24,496 nt of DNA. Source: Pseudomonadota bacterium. Lineage in GTDB: Bacteria > Pseudomonadota > Gammaproteobacteria > Ga0077536. A program made the translations under genes and the position numbers. Position 1 is the first letter of the stretch. Each line of letters starts with the position of its first letter. Of this stretch, positions 9,224-16,956 are shown piece by piece. Location of the stretch: assembly GCA_016719885.1 (NCBI GenBank), contig JADJYF010000007.1:1-24496 (forward strand), given 5' to 3'. The notes under the pieces are model-generated. The model worked only from the letters and a program-made list of their open reading frames with translations, made no database searches and had not been told where the DNA came from.

Positions 9224-10900
9224 ATGGACAAGCGCCAACCATCCCCTTTCGTACTGACCGCCGCCTTGGTGTCGTGCACGATGATCTTTGGCGTCGTCAA
9301 GGCCGGGCCTGCCTCGCTGGATAGTGATGCCGACAACAACACTAGCGTCGGTAGCGGCGTATGGCCCGGCTTGCTGGTGACAGGTATTCAGGTCGAAGGC
9401 AAGAACAACAGCGGCTTCGGCTTTTCCGCTCTGCACAATCTCACTACCGGCGCCGGGAATTCGGCCTTCGGTGTTTCCGCCCTCGGCAGTGTTTCCTCGG
9501 GGCAGGGCAATAGCGCTCTCGGCGAACACGCGCTGGCCGGCGGTGACACGAGCCATTTTCAGAGTGCTTTCGGCTTCTTTGCGCTGGAAGCCGGGGGTGG
9601 TGGCGTCGGAGAAAACAACGCTTTCGGCGCCTTCGCCCTCCAGTCAGCCACCGGCGGGCATAACAACGCTTTTGGTGTCAAAGCGTTGCAGAGCAATCAC
9701 GCGGATGACAATAGCGCCTTTGGTCACGAGGCGCTGATGGCCAATCTTGGTAACGAAAACTCCGCTTTCGGTGCTCACGCGCTCCGCAGCAGCAGCGGTG
9801 AGTCCAATACCGCGCTCGGCTATTCCGCGCTGCAATCCTCGGCGGGCGACCAGAATGTTGGCGTGGGTGCCTACACCCTGAATACCAATTTCGGCAACAA
9901 CAACGTCGCGGTAGGGAGCAACGCGATGCTGGTCAATGGCGCTGGCAACACCAACGTCGCCATCGGCGTGAGCGCTTTGAGGGTCAACGACCAGGGCAGC
10001 TTCAACATTGCTCTCGGCTTCCGTGCCATGCAGACAAATGCCACGGGCAGCTTCAACCAGGCGCTCGGCGCAGACGCGCTCAAACAGAACCATAGCGGTA
10101 GCGAAAACATCGCCATAGGTCATGGCGCCCTTTTCACCAACAACACTGGCTTGCGCAACGTTGCGGTGGGCTCCAAAGCGCTGTTTTACAACTCCACCGG
10201 AAGGGACAATATCGCGGTGGGCAATGCCTCGGGCTCGGTACCGACAGCGGGGATTTCGAATATCCACATCGGCCATGCCGGCATGGCCGGCGATACGCGC
10301 CTGATTCGCATCGGCCGCCAAGGAACGCAGATGAAAGCCTTCATCGCGGGTGTCCGTGGCGCGACGGTGAGCGGCGCGAGCGTGGTGGTGAACAGCCTCG
10401 GCCAGCTCGGCGTGCAAAGCTCATCGCGGCGCTACAAGGACGACATTGCGCCGATCGGCGACGCCAGCGACGCATTGCTCAATTTGAAGCCGGTCACTTT
10501 CCGCTACAAGGAAGCCGATGAGACGGGCAACAAGCCGCTGCAATACGGTCTCATCGCCGAAGACGTCGCGAGGGTGCTGCCAGCGCTGGTGGTCTACGAC
10601 GATCATGGGCAGCCCGAGACGGTCGCCTACCAGATGCTGACCAGCCTGCTCTTGAACGAATTCCAGAAGACCCATACCAAGCTCGATGCAGTGGAAGCAC
10701 GGGCTCGTAATGAGCTGGCAGCGGCGAATGCGCGGGCGCAGGCGGCGGAGGACGCAGCACAGCGAGCCAGCGCGATTGCCGCGCAGGCTATGCATGAGAT
10801 GCAATCCCTGCACAATGAGATGACGGCGCTGCGCGCGGCTTCGCGTCGGCTCGAAGCCGCGCAAAATGGCGCGACGATTGCAACGGCGAGCGAGCCCTGA
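9224..10900 (+). CDS. Secreted repeat fibre with C-terminal S74 chaperone
   Basis: Intact 558-residue protein with modular layout. A Sec signal peptide (MDKRQPSPFVLTAALVSCTM to about VVKA/G at 27) is followed by roughly 17 YadA-head-like repeats (61-335) of the form NxAxGxxAL, 14-18 residues each and Asn/Gly-rich. A short linker (GTQMKAFIAGVRGATVSGAS) leads to a peptidase S74 intramolecular chaperone: S400-S-R-R-Y-K405-DDI keeps the SxxRxK pattern of the self-cleaving Ser/Lys dyad, then LLNLKPVTFRYK and YGLIAEDVARVLP. An Ala-rich coiled coil runs from about 475 to 548. S74 domains normally trimerise phage tail fibres and then cut themselves off. Here there is a signal peptide, no phage genes and no YadA-type translocator, so a cell-surface or released trimeric fibre is likely. 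Start chosen at 9224 after GAAGGAATTC. Confidence 0.85.
   Translation: MDKRQPSPFVLTAALVSCTMIFGVVKAGPASLDSDADNNTSVGSGVWPGLLVTGIQVEGKNNSGFGFSALHNLTTGAGNSAFGVSALGSVSSGQGNSALGEHALAGGDTSHFQSAFGFFALEAGGGGVGENNAFGAFALQSATGGHNNAFGVKALQSNHADDNSAFGHEALMANLGNENSAFGAHALRSSSGESNTALGYSALQSSAGDQNVGVGAYTLNTNFGNNNVAVGSNAMLVNGAGNTNVAIGVSALRVNDQGSFNIALGFRAMQTNATGSFNQALGADALKQNHSGSENIAIGHGALFTNNTGLRNVAVGSKALFYNSTGRDNIAVGNASGSVPTAGISNIHIGHAGMAGDTRLIRIGRQGTQMKAFIAGVRGATVSGASVVVNSLGQLGVQSSSRRYKDDIAPIGDASDALLNLKPVTFRYKEADETGNKPLQYGLIAEDVARVLPALVVYDDHGQPETVAYQMLTSLLLNEFQKTHTKLDAVEARARNELAAANARAQAAEDAAQRASAIAAQAMHEMQSLHNEMTALRAASRRLEAAQNGATIATASEP
9404..10228 (+). repeat. Coding repeat array, YadA-head-like units
   Basis: About 17 degenerate units of 42-54 bases encoding NxAxGxxAL-type repeats of the S74 fibre. 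Units are conserved at protein level (Asn at the first position, Gly four to five later, Ala-Leu at the end) but diverged in DNA, so this is an old array rather than a recent expansion. The unit between residues 105 and 130 carries a longer insertion (GGDTSHFQSAFG, then a poly-Gly stretch). Confidence 0.75.
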
Positions 10901-11089
10901 CGCGCAGGGCGTGACTGCAGCAGGGCGTCGGGCTGTGTCCCGATGTCGAATTATTCTCCGCGCGCCCTCGGGTAGTGCCTGTAATGGGCTTTAGCGAGGC
11001 CGCGGTTCAGCTCGCCATTGCAATTGGCCGATGTCGCCCCCAGTTAGTGCCCAATGCGCGTTTCAAATTCATCGTCCTGGAGGACCACC

Positions 11090-11740
11090 ATGCGTCGATT
11101 CCTGCCAGCCTCGCTGCTACTGCTGTCGCTGTCGCTGGCGCTCAGCGGCTGCGGTTACAACACCCTGCAAAGCACCGACGAGCAGGTCAAATCGAGCTGG
11201 TCGGAGGTCATCAACCAGTACCAGCGCCGCGCCGATCTCATCCCTAACCTGGTCAACACCGTGAAGGGCTTTGCCGCGCAGGAGAAAGACATCCTGCTGG
11301 GCGTGACCAATGCGCGCGCCAAGGTCGGCAGCATCCAGGCCACGCCTGAACTCGTGAACGACGCGGAGGCCTTCGCCAGGTTCCAGGCCGCCCAGGGGGA
11401 ATTGAGCACGGCCTTGTCGCGCCTCTTGGTGGTGTCGGAGAACTACCCGCAGTTGAAGTCCGATGCCCAACTTCCGTGACCTGCAGGCGCAGCTCGAGGG
11501 CACCGAGAACCGCATCGCGGCGGTGGCGCGCAACCCGCTACATCAAGGCTGTGCAGGAATACAACGTCACGGTGCGGTCCTTCGACCAATTTCATCGCCA
11601 TGGCGTTTGGCTACCAGACCAAGCCGAATTTCACGGTCGAGAACGAAGCCGCCATCGCCAAGCCGCCCACCGTCGACTTTGGCAATGCCGCGCCCGCGCC
11701 CACCGCGCAACCAGGCACGGCGGGCGGCGGCGCACAGTGA
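11090..11740 (+). CDS. LemA-family lipoprotein, frameshifted
   Basis: About 216 residues. The start at 11090 follows GGAGG and encodes a lipoprotein signal (RRFLPASLLLLSLSLALSGC, cleavage before Cys), then the LemA core: YNTLQSTDEQVKSSWSEVIN, QYQRRADLIPNLVNTVKGFA, EKDILLGVTNARAKVG and LSRLLVVSENYPQLKSD. A one-base insertion near 11466 is followed in the next frame by NFRDLQAQLEGTENRIAAVA; two more shifts near 11535 and 11585 lead to YIKAVQEYNVTVRSF, then NFIAMAFGYQTKPNF, the standard LemA C-terminus, and a Pro/Ala/Gly tail ending TGA at 11738. LemA proteins are membrane-anchored helical bundles of unclear role that typically accompany TPM-domain proteins, as here: the next start is four bases beyond the stop. 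Confidence 0.88.
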
Positions 11741-11744
11741 TGTC

Positions 11745-12584
11745 ATGAAGGCGTGGCGGGCGGTGTTGGCCGCGCTGCTGTTGCTGACAGCCGCGGCCGC
11801 CGGCGCGGAAGTGGCGGTGCCGAGATTCGAGCAGCGCGTGACCGATCTCACGGCTACGCTCGGCGCCGCGGTCGCCGCCGATCTCGAGCAGCGCACGGCG
11901 GCATTCGAAGCGCGCAAGGGCAGCCGGTCGCGGTGTTGATGGTGGCCACCACCGCGCCCGAGACCATCGAGCAATACGCGCTGCGCGTCGCCGAGCAATG
12001 GAAGCTTGGGCGCGCCGGCATCGATGACGGCGCCCTGCTGGTCATCGCCAAGGACGATCGCGCGCTGCGCATCGAAGTCGGCTATGGCCTCGAAGGCGCG
12101 TTGAACGATGCCACCGCCAAGCGCATCGTCAGCGACATCATCGTGCCGTATTTAAAACGCGGCGATTTCGAGGCGGCGTCGGCGGCCGGCGTCACGCACA
12201 TGATGAAAGTCAGTGGACGGCGAAGCCCTGCCACCGCCCGCCCGCGAACGCGACCCCGATGGCGGCCTGTCGAAATATTTTCCCGTGCTGTTCATCCTCA
12301 CCCTTTTCATCGGCGAAGCATCGCGCGTGATGTTCGGCCGCGCGTGCCCGGCGGTCGTGACCGGCGGCGCGGTGTCGCTCATCAGCTGGATGCTGCTCGG
12401 CGGACTGCTGTTGGCGCTGACGGTGGGCGTGTTCGCGTCGCTGTTCACGCTCATGGGCGGCCTGCCCGGGCGCGGCAGGGGCGGCTTGGGCGGCGGGCGA
12501 TTCGGTGGCTTCGGCGGACGTGGCGGCGGCTTCAGCGGCGGTGGCGGCGGTTTCGGTGGCGGCGGCGCGTCGGGGCGCTGGTGA
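11745..12584 (+). CDS. TPM-domain (YgcG-type) membrane protein, frameshifted
   Basis: About 280 residues: a signal peptide (MKAWRAVLAALLLLTAAAAG, cleaved near AEV), a periplasmic TPM domain, a transmembrane region and a Gly-rich tail. TPM blocks visible are VPRFEQRVTDLTATL, then after a frameshift near 11925 VAVLMVATTAPETIEQYALR, EQWKLGRAGIDDGALLVIAK, LRIEVGYGLEGALNDATAKR and IIVPYLKRGDFEAA. A second shift near 12215 leads to DGGLSKYFPVLFILTLFIGE and a second helix ISWMLLGGLLLALTVGVF, then a tail dominated by GGG/F repeats (FGGFGGRGGGFSGGGGG). This tail is normal for the family. Second gene of the LemA-TPM-TPM set, with the third gene starting two bases after its stop. The biochemical role of the family is uncertain. 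Confidence 0.87.
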
Positions 12585-12586
12585 GC

Positions 12587-13084
12587 ATGCGTTTCCAACG
12601 CCTGTGCCGCCATCTCGCCACCCGCCACGCGCATCTGCGGCGCGCGTTTCCCGAACGCAGCCTCGCGCGCATCGAAGAGGCCATCAAGGCCAGCGAGCAA
12701 AGCCATGCCGGTGAGATCCGGTTCGTGGTCGAAGCGGCGCTGGATGTGCCCGCGCTGCTCAACGACCAGGCGCCGCGCGAACGCGCGCTCGAAGTGTTTT
12801 CGCAGCTGCGGGTGTGGGACACCGAGCACAACAACGGCGTGCTGGTGTACCTGCTGCTGGCCGACCGGGACGTGGAGATAGTCGCCGATCGCGGTATCGC
12901 CGCGCGCCTGCCGCCGTCGGCATGGGAAGACATCTGTCGTGACATGGAAGCGGCATTTCGTGAGGGTCGCTACGAGGCCGGCGTGGTCAATGGCATCGCC
13001 GCCATCGGCCGCCATCTCGCCGCGAGTTTTCCCGTCAACGGCGTGGCGCGCAATGAACTGGACGACCGTCCGCGACTGCTCTGA
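12587..13084 (+). CDS. TPM-domain protein, second copy
   Basis: Intact 165-residue protein with a TPM domain and no evident signal peptide or membrane helix. It starts MRFQRLCRHLATRHAHLRRA, followed by LARIEEAIKASEQSHAGEIR, FVVEAALDVPALLNDQAPRE, VFSQLRVWDTEHNNGVLVYL, LLADRDVEIVADRGIAARLP and WEDICRDMEAAFREGRYEAG, which match the short TPM proteins that follow LemA and YgcG-type genes in many proteobacteria. The start lies two bases past the stop of the previous TPM gene, so translational coupling is likely. The 118-base spacer to the next gene has a TACACT hexamer at about 13169 but no good -35 element. Confidence 0.87.
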   Translation: MRFQRLCRHLATRHAHLRRAFPERSLARIEEAIKASEQSHAGEIRFVVEAALDVPALLNDQAPRERALEVFSQLRVWDTEHNNGVLVYLLLADRDVEIVADRGIAARLPPSAWEDICRDMEAAFREGRYEAGVVNGIAAIGRHLAASFPVNGVARNELDDRPRLL

Positions 13085-13202
13085 CGGCGAGGCCGCGCAC
13101 GTTTCGCGCCCGGCACGTGGTCGGCTGTGAACGTGGACGAACGGCGTCCGGTCAAGGGTGCCGAGGGCGTACACTGCCGCCAGTGACGCGGGGTGTTCAT
13201 TC

Positions 13203-14607
13203 ATGCACATAGAATTTCTGGGCGCCGCCGGCGAAGTGACCGGCTCCTGTCACCTGTTGACCGTCGGCGGCCGGCGCGTGCTGCTCGACTGCGGCCTCAT
13301 ACAAGGCAGTCGCACCGACGAGGCGCGCAATGCCGAGCCGTTCGCCTTCGATCCCGCCAGCATCGACGCGGTGGTGCTGAGTCACTCCCATATCGACCAT
13401 GGCGGCCGCCTGCCGCTACTGGTCAAGGCCGGTTATCGCGGCCCGATCTACACCCACGGCGCGGCCCGCGATCTATGCGAGATCCTGTTACGCGACGCGG
13501 CCTTCATCAACGAAAAGGAAGTCGAATGGGAGAACCGCAAGCGCGAACGCAAAGGCCTCGCGCCGCGCCTGCCCCCGTACTGCGTCAGCCGAGAGGCCGA
13601 GCGCGCCATGCAGCGCTTCGTGAGTTTGAATTACAACGAAACGCATACCACGTGCCGGGCGTGAGCCTGCGCCTTAATTGATGCCGGGCAGTCCCCGGTT
13701 CGTCCATCGTCGAACTCGAACTCGAGGAAAAGGGCCGGCGTTGCTGACCGGTGTTCCCGCGATCTCGGCCAGCGGCGCCGCCATCATGCGCGACCTGAGC
13801 GTGCTCAGCGCCGCCGATTTTTTCGTGATCCTCGAAAGCACCTACGGCGATCGGCCGCACCGCTCGCAGGCCGAAACGCTGGACGAGATGGCGGCGGTAT
13901 TACGCGAAGCGGACGCGGCCGGTGGTATGTGTTGATCTCGGCTTTCGCCGTCGGCCGCAGCCAGGAACCGGCTGCACCTCTTCGGTCGCTATTTCAGGAG
14001 TGGGATCCGCACACTGGCGCATCGTGCTCGAGCGTCCGCTCGCCATCGAAGCGACCGAGATCTACGTGCGTCAGGCAGCGAGCCGCGTCGATGCCGAGGC
14101 GCGCGAGCCGTTCCCGGACGCCAGCGCCGCCTGCCGGTGCCGCCCAACCTGAGAGACAGGCACCGCCGCGCAGTCCATGGCGTCTCAAACCGTGCCGCCG
14201 GCGGCACGATCATCATGGCCGGTAGCGGCATGTAACGGCGGTCGCATTCTGACGCATCATCTGAAAACAACGCGTGGCGGCGCGACCGCCATATCGTGAT
14301 GGTCGGTTTCCAACGCCGCGGCACGCTGGGCCGCGCGCTGGTCGACGGCGCGCTACATCCGCCCGTGGGCGAGACCATACGCGTGAATGCCAAGGTGCAT
14401 ACCCTGGGCGGCTTTTCCGCCCACGCCGACCAGGGCGAACTGTCGCGCTGGTATGGGCATTTCCAGCACAAGCCGCGCCTGGTGCTGGTGCACGGCGAAG
14501 CCAGTGCGCAGCAGGCGCTGGTACAGCGTATCGAAGATGACCATGGCGTCACGGCGCACATCGCCGCGCGCGGCGAGTCCCCGCACTGCCGACGCACTGA
14601 GCCTTAG
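13203..14607 (+). CDS. Beta-CASP metallo-beta-lactamase nuclease, heavily frameshifted
   Basis: Predicted RNA-processing nuclease of the metallo-beta-lactamase/beta-CASP family, about 465 residues after correction. The first 150 residues are intact: MHIEFLGAAGEVTGSCHLL, LLDCGLIQGSR, then the zinc motif SHSHIDHGGRLPLL and YTHGAARDLCEILLRDAAFI. Downstream frames give SIVELELEEKGRR, LTGVPAISASGAAIMRDLS, FFVILESTYGDRPH, SAFAVGRSQE, GGTIIMAGSGM and GGRILTHHLK (the beta-CASP core), and finally IVMVGFQRRGTLGRALVDGA with GGFSAHADQGELSRWYGHF, the C-terminal metal-binding histidine block. At least six frameshifts occur between 13650 and 14280, the worst-damaged gene of the window; part of this could be genuine decay. 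The stop (TAG 14605-14607) overlaps the convergent AlkB stop. Confidence 0.85.
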
Positions 14608-15247
14608 CCGGCGCCGGCCTTGCGGAACGTGAGGTTGTAGCGATAGGCGCCGGTCAGCGCGTGCTGGCCTTCCGCCAACTCGGCCACGCCATGGTAGGTG
14701 AGCCGCGCCGGGCCGCCCCACACCACCACGTCACCGTGCGCGAGCGCGATGCGCCGCGTGTCGTCCTGGCGGCGCGCCGCCCCACAGGAAACGCGGCGGC
14801 ACACCCAGCGACACCGATACGATGGGTTGGCCGAAATCGCTTTCGTCCTTGTCCTGGTGCAGCGACAGGCGCGCGCCGCGCGCATAGCGATTGACGAGGC
14901 AGGCATCGGGATGGAAGTCCTCGAAGCCGGCGGCCAGGGCGGCGCTGAGCGCGAGTGCGTGTTGAACGCGGCCGGCATCGCCGGCCAGGGTTCACCGCTG
15001 TCCGGATCGCAGGCCTGGTAGCGATAGCCGCGCCGGTCCGACACCCAGCCCAGCGCGCCGCAGTTGCTCATCGCGACCGACATGCGATGGCCGCTGAGCG
15101 TGACGAGATGGCGGAACGGCGCGCGTGCGTCAGCGCCGCGATGTCCTCTACCAGCGCGGCGGCCTCGGCCAGCGCGAAGCCGCGCAGCAGCCAGGCGCCC
15201 TCGCTCAAAGCCTGGCGCGCTTCGTCGGCGAACAAAGACAGTGTCAT
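14604..15247 (-). CDS. alkB: AlkB-type 2-oxoglutarate/Fe(II) dealkylase, frameshifted
   Basis: Nucleic-acid dealkylase that oxidatively removes alkyl lesions using Fe(II), oxygen and 2-oxoglutarate; about 214 residues. From the start at 15247: MTLSLFADEARQALSEGAWL and LLRGFALAEAAALVEDIAAL, then after a frameshift FRHLVTLSGHRMSVAMSNCG, LGWVSDRRGYRYQACDPDSG. The next frame gives NRYARGARLSLHQDKDES, with the HxD iron ligands, and the last gives RIALAHGDVVVWGGPARLTY, HGVAELAEG and YRYNLTFRKAG, which holds the second iron His region and the RxNxTFR 2-oxoglutarate-binding arginines. At least three frameshifts. The gene has AAAGGATG upstream as a ribosome site and its stop overlaps the stop of the convergent nuclease gene. 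Confidence 0.92.
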
Positions 15248-15525
15248 GGCGCGATGCCCATCCTTTTATCGGCGTGCCCTCGGCAGGGCGCCAGTGTGGT
15301 CCGCGCTGGCGATGCGCGCCTCCCGTTGTTTGCGCGCTGGCCGCGCATGCCACCGATACCGGTCATGCCGCGCGCATCGCAATGCGCAAAGCTACGACCG
15401 CCATCACCGTTCATGTATTTGCACCCCGCGCCGCGCTTGCGGCGTCTTTGACACTCCTATGCTCAACGTGGGCTCGATGCGTCACCCATCACCCCACGTC
15501 ACCCGTACGTTGAAAGGAGAGGACC
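15248..15525. other. Intergenic stretch without recognisable gene
   Basis: Divergent spacer between the AlkB-type gene and the next plus-strand gene. Short open frames are present on the plus strand but have composition expected of chance GC-rich frames and no family resemblance. A TTGACA occurs at 15448-15453 but no -10 lies at the right distance. A strong ribosome site (AAAGGAGAGG) precedes 15526. Confidence 0.5.
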
Positions 15526-15792
15526 ATGGCCAGCGAGATCACCCTGTTCACTCAACGCCGGCGTGACTGGAAAGCGGAGGTCGAAGCCCGGAAGAACAAC
15601 GCCCTGGTGTACAAGAGCATAGGCACCGTGTCACGGTCTATCATCATCGCGAGCAGACTAAGAACATCTGGGGTAACACCGTCACTGACTGCGCAAGGCG
15701 GCCCCGCCCATTTCATCACTAACGTCTATCGCGGCAGCGGCCGAGCGCCGCCACGCGCAGCACGACCCGTAAGAAAAGCCAGCTTATTGTGA
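15526..15792 (+). CDS. Small protein of unknown function
   Basis: The start ATG at 15526 has one of the best Shine-Dalgarno sequences of the window (GAAAGGAGAGGACC), so a gene very probably begins here. The read frame gives 88 residues starting MASEITLFTQRRRDWKAEVE and ARKNNALVYKSIGTV, with a charged first 35 residues. After about residue 38 the frame becomes less protein-like, while an alternative frame gives VTVYHHREQTKNIWGNTVTD; a single frameshift near 15638 would join the two. I do not recognise either version. Its position directly upstream of the terpenoid-type pair could mean it is the first gene of that operon. Function is unknown. Confidence 0.5.
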   Translation: MASEITLFTQRRRDWKAEVEARKNNALVYKSIGTVSRSIIIASRLRTSGVTPSLTAQGGPAHFITNVYRGSGRAPPRAARPVRKASLL

Positions 15793-15809
15793 ACTGAAGG
15801 GAATGGGCG

Positions 15810-16128
15810 GTGGGCGTGACCATTACCCCGCCGGCCGACAGCTTGACGATGTCGCCGGTGGCGCAAGATCCTCGATCTCGATTCGGTGACCGGCACGGTC
15901 AGCGTCGTGATTGGCAGTGAGGTGCTGCGCGGTGAAGTGACGAGCCAGCAGCGTGCCCAGCGATTCCAGCATCTGGTGAACACGCATGTGGTCGCGGCGT
16001 CGTCTCGACTAAGGGGCGTTGCGCGCCTGCGCATCGTCGAGGCCGCGCGCGCCGATCCGCGGGCATCGATAGCCAGGACGAGCTCGCGCCGAGCTGGAAC
16101 GAACAGCAGCTCGCCGCATTCTGCGTGA
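15810..16128 (+). CDS. Unidentified reading frame, probable frameshift
   Basis: From a possible GTG start at 15810 with GAAGGGA upstream, the frame reads VGVTITPPADSLTMSPVA; after a likely one-base shift near 15866 it continues ILDLDSVTGTVSVVIGSEVL, RGEVTSQQRAQRFQHLVNTH and VVAASS. Alternating hydrophobic strands followed by a Gln-rich helix look like real protein, more so than any frame on the opposite strand, but I cannot assign a family. Beyond about 16010 the frame is doubtful. It may be the second half of the gene that begins at 15526, or a separate one. The true C-terminus could overlap the N-terminus of the isoprenoid-synthase-like gene. Confidence 0.3.
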
Positions 16129-16153
16129 GCGCGGCTCGAGGACATCGCGCGCC

Positions 16154-16930
16154 ATGCGCGGGCGGGCGATGCGGTCCAACCGCGCGTATCGCGTGGTGGA
16201 TCGGCGCTCGCCGACCCGGCTCGACACTGGCGCCGCGCGGCTCGACGCCCTCGAGATCGGCGCGGCCTTCAACCTTGCCGTGGCGCTGTTCGACACCGCC
16301 ATCGACGAAGCGCCGATCCCGCGCCTGGCGCTGGTCGAGGCGCTCGCGCCGCAACGCCTGGCGCAGCGTTTGAAGAGGCCGGGCGACGACCGCGCGCGAT
16401 TGCGCTCGGAACATGCCGCCGCCGCGTGCGTGGTGCATCTTTTCGATCGGGCCCTGGCGCTTGCGGCCATGCGTCATGCCGGCGAGCCGCAACGCATCGA
16501 ACGCCTGTGCGCCATGCTGGACGCCATGTATCGCAGCGTGCTCGGCCAGGGCGACGACCCCTTCGTTGCCAAGACCGGCCCGGTGATGTTCATCGGCGAA
16601 GTGGCCTCAGGTGGCGATATCGCGCGCGCGCGGCCGCTGTACGCCGCGCTCGCGCGCCTGTGCCAGCTGTGGGACGACGCGCTCGACATCGCCGAGGACC
16701 TGACCGCGCTCGCGCCCAATCATTTCCTGGGCAAGGGGCGGGGTGTCGACGTGGCGACCACCGTGGTCTACCTCGCGCGTGGTCTCGCGCGCGTCACCGC
16801 CGGCGCGGTCGTGCACGGCCACATCGAACGCGAACTCGGCGCGGCGCTGGCCGCCACCCTCGAGGCGGCGCATGCCTGGCATCCGCACAGCCATGCGCAC
16901 CTTGCAGCTATGCCGCACGCTCTTGAATTG
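16154..16930 (+). CDS. Class I polyprenyl-synthetase-like protein
   Basis: All-alpha isoprenoid-synthase-type protein, about 260 residues in this frame; upstream frames (DELAPSWNEQQLAAFC, then LEDIARHARAGDAVQ) suggest the true N-terminus lies 60-100 bases further upstream. Counting from the ATG at 16154, FNLAVALFDTAIDEAP (first metal motif, D47/D51-E52) is a degenerate form of the usual DDxxD. The second motif is complete: CQLWDDALDIAEDLTAL with D174, D175 and D178, like the LQxxDDxxD block of polyprenyl synthetases. FLGKGRGVDVATTVVYLARG follows. Such enzymes condense or ionise prenyl diphosphates with Mg2+. The squalene-cyclase-repeat gene follows immediately on the same strand, so the two probably act in one pathway. 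The frame runs on to 17173 but is doubtful after about 16930; separate genes or one fused protein both remain possible. Confidence 0.6.
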
Positions 16931-16956
16931 AGCGCGCGGCGGGCTGCGACGCAGTC

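Noticed and set aside
9404..10228. Regularly spaced repeats that could suggest a CRISPR array
   Set aside because: Units are coding, degenerate at DNA level, variable in length and translate into NxAxGxxAL protein repeats; there are no conserved identical repeats and no cas genes.
9644..10417. Open frame of 257 codons on the minus strand
   Set aside because: Antisense to the repeat region of the S74 fibre; its apparent regularity comes from the repeats on the coding strand.
9224..10900. Interpretation of the S74 protein as part of a prophage
   Set aside because: No other phage genes lie within the window, and the protein has a Sec signal peptide, which phage tail fibres lack.
12470..12580. 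GGC/GGT-rich low-complexity tract
   Set aside because: It encodes the Gly-rich tail normal for YgcG-type TPM proteins, so it is not an independent DNA repeat.
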